Positions 57,333 to 64,000 of a stretch of 64,000 nucleotides of DNA are shown here, in pieces. The translations under genes were made by a program, and so were the position numbers. The stretch spans positions 3,186,001 through 3,250,000 of the forward strand of contig NC_092333.1 in NCBI RefSeq assembly GCF_046630445.1. Direction: 5' to 3'. Every line of letters begins with the position of its first letter. Positions within the stretch are counted from its first letter, which is position 1. The notes under the pieces are model-generated. The model searched no databases. It was given only the letters and a program-made list of their open reading frames with translations, and had not been told where the DNA came from. The stretch is from Rutidosis leptorrhynchoides (taxonomy: Eukaryota > Streptophyta > Magnoliopsida > Asterales > Asteraceae).

Positions 57333-59365
57333 TGTAAGACCCTAATCTTCATTGTACAGCAGTGTAAATAGAGTACATAAAGTGTGGGAATGATTGTGCA
57401 GTTGAACAGAAGTCAGAGACGGATCTGAGCTAGGTGCGCTCAGTGCACCCTTAGTAGTGCGTGTGGCGCACTAACACTGTAGCCGTGTTTCTGCTCTTTT
57501 ATTCAGATATTTTGATGGGCATTTTGGTAATTGCACTTGTCGACGAGTTAAAGGCCAGTTGGTCAGTTTGTAGAGTATCATTAACTCCATTATCAACAAC
57601 CTTATCCATATCACTTTAATTTTAGAGAGAGAGTGTGATTCTTGAGAGAGAAAGCTTAAATCCAAGAGGAAGAAGTTGTTCTCGGGCCAAAGTGCGGGTA
57701 TTAAAGTCATTCATCTACTCGCTAGCTACGTTGTGGTTGTAGTGGTAAGCTCTAATCTTGTTTTCCTTACTTTGATTTTGTGTAGGGTTAGGGTTTGGGT
57801 AAACGAAGAACATAAAACCCATATTTGTTGATTTTGGGTGTTCTTGGGTAAGATGGAGTCATGAAGACTCAGTGGTAACTAACCTAGGGTTTCAAAGTGT
57901 TAATTGATGTTTATGAGTCCTAATTGGTTAGTTAATTACTAGCACACCTAGCTAATTGGTAAATGGGTGTTAGTTGGGTTAGTGGATGACCCGAAATGGG
58001 TGTGTTGACTTTAAATGAGTCAAAGGGGTTAATGATTGACCTAGTTGGGGATTATGGGTATGAATTACCTTAATTAGGTTATAGTTAGTGTTATTGGGCC
58101 TTAACCACTAGCTTTTAAGTGATTAATGGTGGTCTTGACCCTTAAGGGCGGTTTTGGTGAAAATGGAGCATTTAATGCATTTAAGTCATTAAATGCACTT
58201 GAGTGAATTGTTGGTGTTTAGCCCAACAAGTTTGTTTGTTGATTGAATACTTATTATATTAGGTACTCGGCTTTGAAGCATTCGGAAGTATAGAATCATC
58301 ACCAAATCGTTGAGGTGAGTGGAATAATTATATATGTATGTATATGATTTATTTACTTGTGGGGTATGGGTTAAAGTTCGATGTTGACGATACCATATCC
58401 TAGAGTATATTGTTGGTTCGTTTTGATGATGGTTTAAGTTCGATGTTGACGATACCTCATGTATGGATTTAAAGTTCGATGTTGATGAAGTCATACCGCT
58501 ATTGTAGTGAAATTCGATGAGGGTTTAAGTTCGATGTTGACGATACCTCATAGGTGGGTTTAAGTTCGAAGTTGACGATACCACATTTATTGGGACGAAT
58601 GGGAATTAAGTTCGATGTTGACAATACCATTCGTTGAGCTAGCCTTGGGATTCAAATACTAATGGATGTTGTGAACATCAATGCTTATGTAACATTGCAT
58701 TGTTGCGTTATATGATATTGTTATACTAGCTTGTGTTATCGAGGACTTAGCGTTATACATTATAAAGGTATGCTAATTATGTTGCTAGTATGCATACGGA
58801 TTTGTTGTAAGTGTTTGCAAGTAAGTAAGTTATATATGTATATGTATAATTATTGCATTCACTAAGCTTTAGCTTACCCTCTCGTTGTTTATCTTTTTAT
58901 AGGCTCGGGCGTTGACAAGGATAAGGGCGTACGGTTGGATTAGAGATTCCCGCTTGTTTGATAGGGGACGCTTTTGGATGTGATAGTTTTTGGAGTTTGA
59001 CCGAGATTTGGGTAGTTTAACCCCAAACAACATGCTCTTAGTGTTGTTTGGAATTTAAACTAATGTGGTCGAAACTCGTGTTTTGTATGAAACTCGTAAA
59101 AAGGCCGATGTGGGCCCCGTTTTGTAAAACTCAATTTATTATTGAATCGTGTGAGTTTTAACTATTATGACATGTGAAAAGCGTTTCGTCTAAATATGTC
59201 GGGAAGTGGGAGATCTTTATTTGAAAAATTGCAAAACCGGACAGAACTGAAAACTGACGTGTGCGCGCCGCGCACCCTGAGGTGGTGCGCGTGGCGCACT
59301 CCACTGTAAAAAAAAAAAAAAATTTGTTTCGCGTATTTGGTTGGTTATTGGTTTGGGTTGTTATA
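57333..59365 (+). repeat. 3' LTR of gypsy element 2
   Basis: This 2033-bp partner of 48061-50076 has about 68 substitutions, a 12-bp indel in the middle, and a roughly 40-bp GC-rich length difference near the end. It carries the same set of short repeats as the 5' LTR, at about 58375-58630. Confidence 0.92.
58373..58632 (+). repeat. Six-copy short repeat within the 3' LTR
   Basis: This is the counterpart of 49093-49358, with the same order and spacing and a few substitutions, as expected for the second LTR. Confidence 0.85.
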
Positions 59366-62300
59366 TCTAAAAGTGCAAAATTCACCTTTAAAAATAGTAA
59401 AATGTCATTTTCGGCATCTAAAATGCTTCGAACGGAGGAAATCCTTAAGGAAGTCTTGCTCGTAGCGCCGTTTTTTAGTTATCTTGCAAAAATGAGCCTA
59501 ATCTGTAGTGGAAGATTTTTCGAAAAATGCTCCACAAAATTTTGCCCGATTTTGTGGAAATATTAGTGACTTCAAATATGTGTTTTGCGGCTATTAATTA
59601 TCATCAAAATAAAACTACACTCTCATATATTCGAATTCAATATAAAATTTAGAAACAAAAATAAAAATAAGGTTATAAATCTACAGAAATAAAGAACCAG
59701 TTAAAAAAACTCAAACAATAAAACCAAGACGTCATAAAAGCAGCAATATTTTGTAGCTTGTGGTGAGACAGTAGCCCCAACATGATTCTCGATGTACCTA
59801 AATACAATATTAAATAAAAACAAGTATCATAATGGTATTTAAACAAACATAACAATTCACATGTGAAGGTATTATTTATCCTAAGATCTAAAAGTGCAAA
59901 ATTCACCTTTAAAAATAGTAAAATGTCATTTTCGGAATCTAAACTACTTAGAACGGGGAAAGCCTTAGGGAAGTCTTGCTCGTAGCGCCGTTTTCTAGTT
60001 ATCTTGCGAAAATGGGCCTAATCTGCAATTGAAATTTTGTTGAAAAATTCTACACAAAATTTTGCCCGATTTTGTGGGAAATGTAGTGACTTCAAATATG
60101 TTTTTTGCAGCCATTAATTATTATCAAAACGAAACTACACTCTCATATATTCACATTCAATATGAAAATTAGAAACAAAAACAAAATTTAGGTTATGAAT
60201 GTAGAGAAATAAAAAAGCGGCTAACAATACTTAAATAATAAAACAAACACGTTATAAAAGCAGCAACGTTTTGTAGCTAGTGGTGAGATAGTCGCCCCAA
60301 CATGATTCTCGATGTACCTAAATACAATATTAAATAAAACAAGTATCATAGTGATATTAAAACAGACACAAAAGTTAATATGTGAAAGTTTTACTTATTG
60401 TAAGATTTAAAAGTGCAAAATTTATCTTTAAAAATAGTAAAATGTCATTTTCGGCATCTAAACTACTTCGAACAGGGAAAAGCCTTAAGGAAGTCTTGCT
60501 CGTAGCGCTGTTTTCTAGTTATCTTACGAAAATGGGTCTAATCTGCAATTAAAGTTTTAAGGGAAAATTCTACACAAAATTTTCCCGATTTTGTGGGGAA
60601 TGTAGTGACTTCAAATATGTGTTTTGCGGCCATTAATTATCATCAAAACGTAACTACACTCTCATATTTTTGCATTCAATATGAAACAAAGAAACAAAAA
60701 CAAAAATAAGGTTATGAATCTAGAGAAATAAAAAAGCATTTAAAAATACTCGAACAATAAAATAAAGACGTTATAAAGCAGCAACGTTTTGTAGCTAGTG
60801 TTGAGATAGTAGCCCCAATATTATTCTCGATATACCTAAATACAATATTAAATAAAAACAACTATCATTGTGGTATTTAAATAAGCACAACAGTTCACAT
60901 GTGAAGGTATTACTTATCGTAAGATCTAAAAGTACAAAATTCACCTTTAAAAATAGTAAAATGTCATTTTCGGCATCTAAAATGCTCCGAACAGGGGAAA
61001 TCCTTAAGGAAGTCTATCTCGTTGCGCCGTTTTCTAAGTATCTTGCAAAAATGGGCCTAATCTGCAATTGAAATTTTTTCGAAAAATTATACACAAAATT
61101 TTGCCCGATTTTGTGGGGAATGTAGTGACTTCAAATATGTGTTTCGCAGCAATTATTATCATCAAAACGAAACCACACTCTCATATATTCGCATTCAATA
61201 TGACTTTTTGAAACAAAAACAAAAATAAGGTTATGAATATAGAGAAATAAAAAAGCGGCTAAATATACTCGAACAATAAACCAACATGTTAAAAGTAGCA
61301 ATGTTTTGAAGCTAGTGGTGAGATAGTAGCCCCAACATGATTCTCGATGTAGCTAAATACAATTTTAAATAAAAACAAGTATCATAGTGGTATTTAAACA
61401 GGCACAACAGCTCACATGTGAAGGTATTACTTATCGTAAGATCTAAAAGTGCAAAATTCACCTTTAAAATAGTAAAATGTCATTTTCGGCATCTAAAATT
61501 CTTCGAACGGTGGAATGCGTTAAGGAAGTCTTGCTCGTAGCGCCGCTGTTTAGTTATCTTGTGAAAATTAGCCTAATCTGTAGTTGAAGATTTTTCGAAA
61601 AATGCTCCACAAAATTTTGCCCGATTTTGTGGAAATAGTAATGACTTCAAATATGTGTTTTTTGCGGCTATTAATTATCATCAAAATAAAACTACACTCT
61701 CATATATTCGAATTCAATATAAAATTTAGAAACAAAAATAAGGTTATAAATCTATAGAAATAAAAAACCTGCTAAAAATACTCGAACAATAAATCTAAGA
61801 CGTTATAAAAGCAGCAACATTTTGTAGCTAGTGGTGAGACAGTAGCCCCAACATGATTCTCGATGTACCTAAATACAATATTAAATAAAAACAAGTATCA
61901 TAGTGGTATTTAAACAAACACAATAATTAACATGTGAAGGTATTACTTATCCTAAGATCTAAAAGTGTAAAATTCACCTTTATAAATAGTAAAATGTCAT
62001 TTTCGGAATCTAAACTGTTTAGAACGGGGGAAAGCATTAGGGAAGTCTAGCTCGTAGTACCATTTTCTAGTTATCTTGCGAAAATGAGCCTAATCTGCAA
62101 TTGAAAATTTTTCAAAAATATCTATACAAAGTTTTGCCCGATTTTGTGAAAAATGTAGTGACTTCAAATATGTGTTTTACAGCTATTAATTATCATCAAA
62201 ACGAGACTACACTCTCATATATTCACATTTAATATGAAAATTAGAAACAAAAATAAAATTTAGGTTATGAATATAGAGAAATAAAAAAGCGGCTAACAAT

Positions 62301-64000
62301 ACTCAAATAATAAAACAAAGACGTTATAAAAAAAACAACGTTTTGTAGCTAGTGGTGAGATAGTCGCCCCAACATGATTCTCGATGTACCTAAATACAAT
62401 ATTAATTAAAACAAGTATCATAGTGATATTACAACAGACACAAAAGTTAACATGTGAAAGTTTTACTTATTGTAAGATTTAAAAGTGCAAAATTTATCTT
62501 TAAAAATAGTAAAATGTCATTTTCGGCATCTAAACTACTTCAAACGGGGAAAATCCTTAAGGAAATCTTGCTCGTAGCGCTGTTTTCTAGTTATCTTACG
62601 AAAATGGGCCTAATCTGCATTTAAAATTTTAAAGAAAAATTCTACACAAAATTTTTCCGATTTTGTGAGGAATGTAGCGACTTCAAATATGTGTTTCTGG
62701 CAATTAATTATCATCAAAACAAAACTACAATCTCATATATTCACATTCAATATGAAACACAGAAACAAAAATAAAAATAAGGTTATGAATCTACAGAAAT
62801 TAAAAAGCATCTAAAAATACTCGAACAATAAAATAAAGACGTTATAAAAGCAGCAACGTTTTGTAGCTAGTGTTGAGATAGTAGCCCCAATATGATTCTC
62901 GATATACCTAAATACAATACTAAATAAAAACAACTATCATAGTGGTATTTAAACAAGCACAACAATTCACATGTGAAGGTATTACCTATCGTAAGATTTA
63001 AAAGTGCAAAATTCACCTTTAAAAATAGTAAAATATCATTTTCAGCATCTAGAATGCTCCGAACAGGGGAAAGACTTGAGGAAGTCTATCTCGTTGCGCC
63101 GTTTTCTAATTATCTTGCGAAAATGGGCCTAATCTGCAATTGAAATTTTTTCGAAAAATTCTACACAAAATTTTGCCCGATTTTGTGGGGAATGTAGTGA
63201 CTTCAAATATGTGTTTCGCGGCAATTATTATCATCAAAACGAAACCACACTTTTATATATTCGCATTCAATATGACTTTTAGAAACAAAACAAAAATAAG
63301 GTTATGAATCTAGAGAAATAAAAAAGCGGCTAAAAATACTCGAACAATAAACCAACATGTTATGAAAGTAGCAACGTTTTGAAGCTAGTGGTGAGATAGT
63401 AGCTCCAACATGATTATCGATGTAACTAAATGCAGTTTTAAATTAAAACAAGTATCATAGTGGTATTTAAACAGGACAACAGCTCACATGTGAAGGTATT
63501 ACTTATCGTAAGATCTAAAAGTGCAAAATTCACCTTTAAAAATAGTAGAAATGTCATTTTCGGCATTTAAAATGCTTCGAATGGAGAAAGCCTTAAGGAA
63601 GTCTTGCTAGTAGCTCCGTTTTCTAGTTATCTTGCGAAAATGGGCCTAATAGGCAACTGAAAATTTTTCGAAAAATTCTACACAAAATTTTGCCTGATTT
63701 TGTGAGAAATGTAGTGACTTCAAATATGTGTTTTGCAGCCATTAATTATCATCAAAACGAAACTACACTCTCATATGTTCACATTCAATATGAAATTTAG
63801 AAACAAAAACAAAATTTAAGTTATGAATGTAGAGAAATAAAAAAGCGGCTAAAAATACTCAAATAATAAAAAAAGACGTTATAAAAGCAGCAACGTTTTG
63901 TAGCTAGTGGTGAGATAGTCGCCCCAACATGATTCTCGATGTACCTAAATACAATATTAAATAAAACAAGTATCATAGTGATATTAAAACAGACACAAAA
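59366..64000. repeat. Satellite array, right part, with four-monomer higher-order repeat
   Basis: The array resumes at TCTAAAAGTGC and runs past the window edge. Marker positions are 59364 (equivalent), 59885, 60404, 60923, 61440, 61956, 62476, 62995 and 63512, so monomers are 516-521 bp. Monomers four apart resemble each other most. Type A has TAGTTGAAGATTTTTCG and ATGCTCCAC. Type C has AGTCGCCCCAACATG and ends GTGAAAGTTTTACTTATTG. Type D starts GATTTAAAAG and has CCCCAATATGATTCTCGATA. Type E has GTCTATCTCGTTGCGCCG and AAACCAACATGTT. The repeat of four is about 2072 bp. No gene. Confidence 0.9.

Larger units (their letters stand above)
48061..59365 (+). mobile_element. Ty3/gypsy LTR retrotransposon, broken, inserted in the satellite
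   Basis: LTRs at 48061-50076 and 57333-59365 start TGTAAGACCCTAAT and end GGGTTGTTACA (the right copy has TATA). The element is flanked by TCTAA (48056-48060 and 59366-59370). It has an initiator-Met tRNA primer site and a purine tract. It is read on the plus strand: gag, protease, RT, RNase H, integrase, chromodomain-like tail. The coding part is broken in roughly half a dozen places. The LTRs differ by about 3.5% plus small indels, which gives about 1.3 million years at an assumed 1.3e-8 substitutions per site per year. A 2.4-kb solo LTR (50389-52784) sits between the primer site and gag. Confidence 0.92.

Noticed and set aside
45536-64000. CRISPR-like or gene-cluster reading of the regular repeats
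   Set aside because: Repeat units are about 519 bp, with no short repeat and unique spacer pattern; this is a plant satellite.

Overview
The window is nuclear DNA of a flowering plant. It is AT-rich, has long poly(A)/poly(T) runs and a (TA)n microsatellite, and carries one clearly intact plant gene, an ARMADILLO REPEAT ONLY (ARO) family protein. Most of the rest is nested transposable elements. The look of the chromovirus LTRs and LINE tails suggests a daisy-family (Asteraceae) genome. That is recollection of repeat style and was not checked by a search.

Layout: (1) 1-3.1 kb is AT-rich intergenic DNA with small tandem repeats. (2) 3.1-5.3 kb, minus strand, is a LINE-like remnant with an RRM-type ORF1 split by one frameshift and no ORF2. 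(3) 5.45-20.46 kb is a PIF/Harbinger-type DNA transposon (12-bp TIRs, TAA target duplication) of about 1.9 kb that holds a 399-aa SANT/Myb-like ORF. It is split near its left end by a young 13.1-kb Ty3/gypsy chromovirus (LTRs of 3246 bp, target duplication GTACG). Between its 5' LTR and gag this chromovirus carries an intact F-box ORF and an acidic repeat-rich ORF. (4) 20.97-22.89 kb, minus strand, is the ARO gene. (5) 23.6-26.0 kb is a second LINE remnant, interrupted by a 651-bp GC-rich Harbinger-type MITE. (6) 26-38.1 kb holds no long ORF. It does hold short spliced-looking exons on the minus strand, part of them tandemly duplicated about 3 kb apart, with a TATA box and telobox-rich leader at 38.1 kb, and two MITEs. 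(7) 38.3-43.05 kb has two candidate Helitrons. The second contains a Copia-like solo LTR (target duplication ACACA), and inside that sits a 1027-bp piece of another LTR family with inverted identical ends and its own target duplication (ACATA). (8) 44.4-45.4 kb is a decayed Harbinger-type SANT/Myb ORF. (9) 45.5 kb to the window end is a satellite array of about 519-bp monomers arranged as a four-monomer, about 2.07-kb higher-order repeat. It is interrupted at 48061-59365 by a broken, older Ty3/gypsy element (target duplication TCTAA), which itself contains a 2.4-kb solo LTR.

Only the ARO gene is a confident host gene. The F-box and SANT/Myb ORFs are intact frames that travel in mobile elements. 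The nesting gives a relative order: satellite before gypsy element 2, which precedes its inner solo LTR; LINE remnant 2 before its MITE; Harbinger element before the young chromovirus. The chromovirus, with LTRs about 0.5% different, is the youngest of the elements that can be dated.
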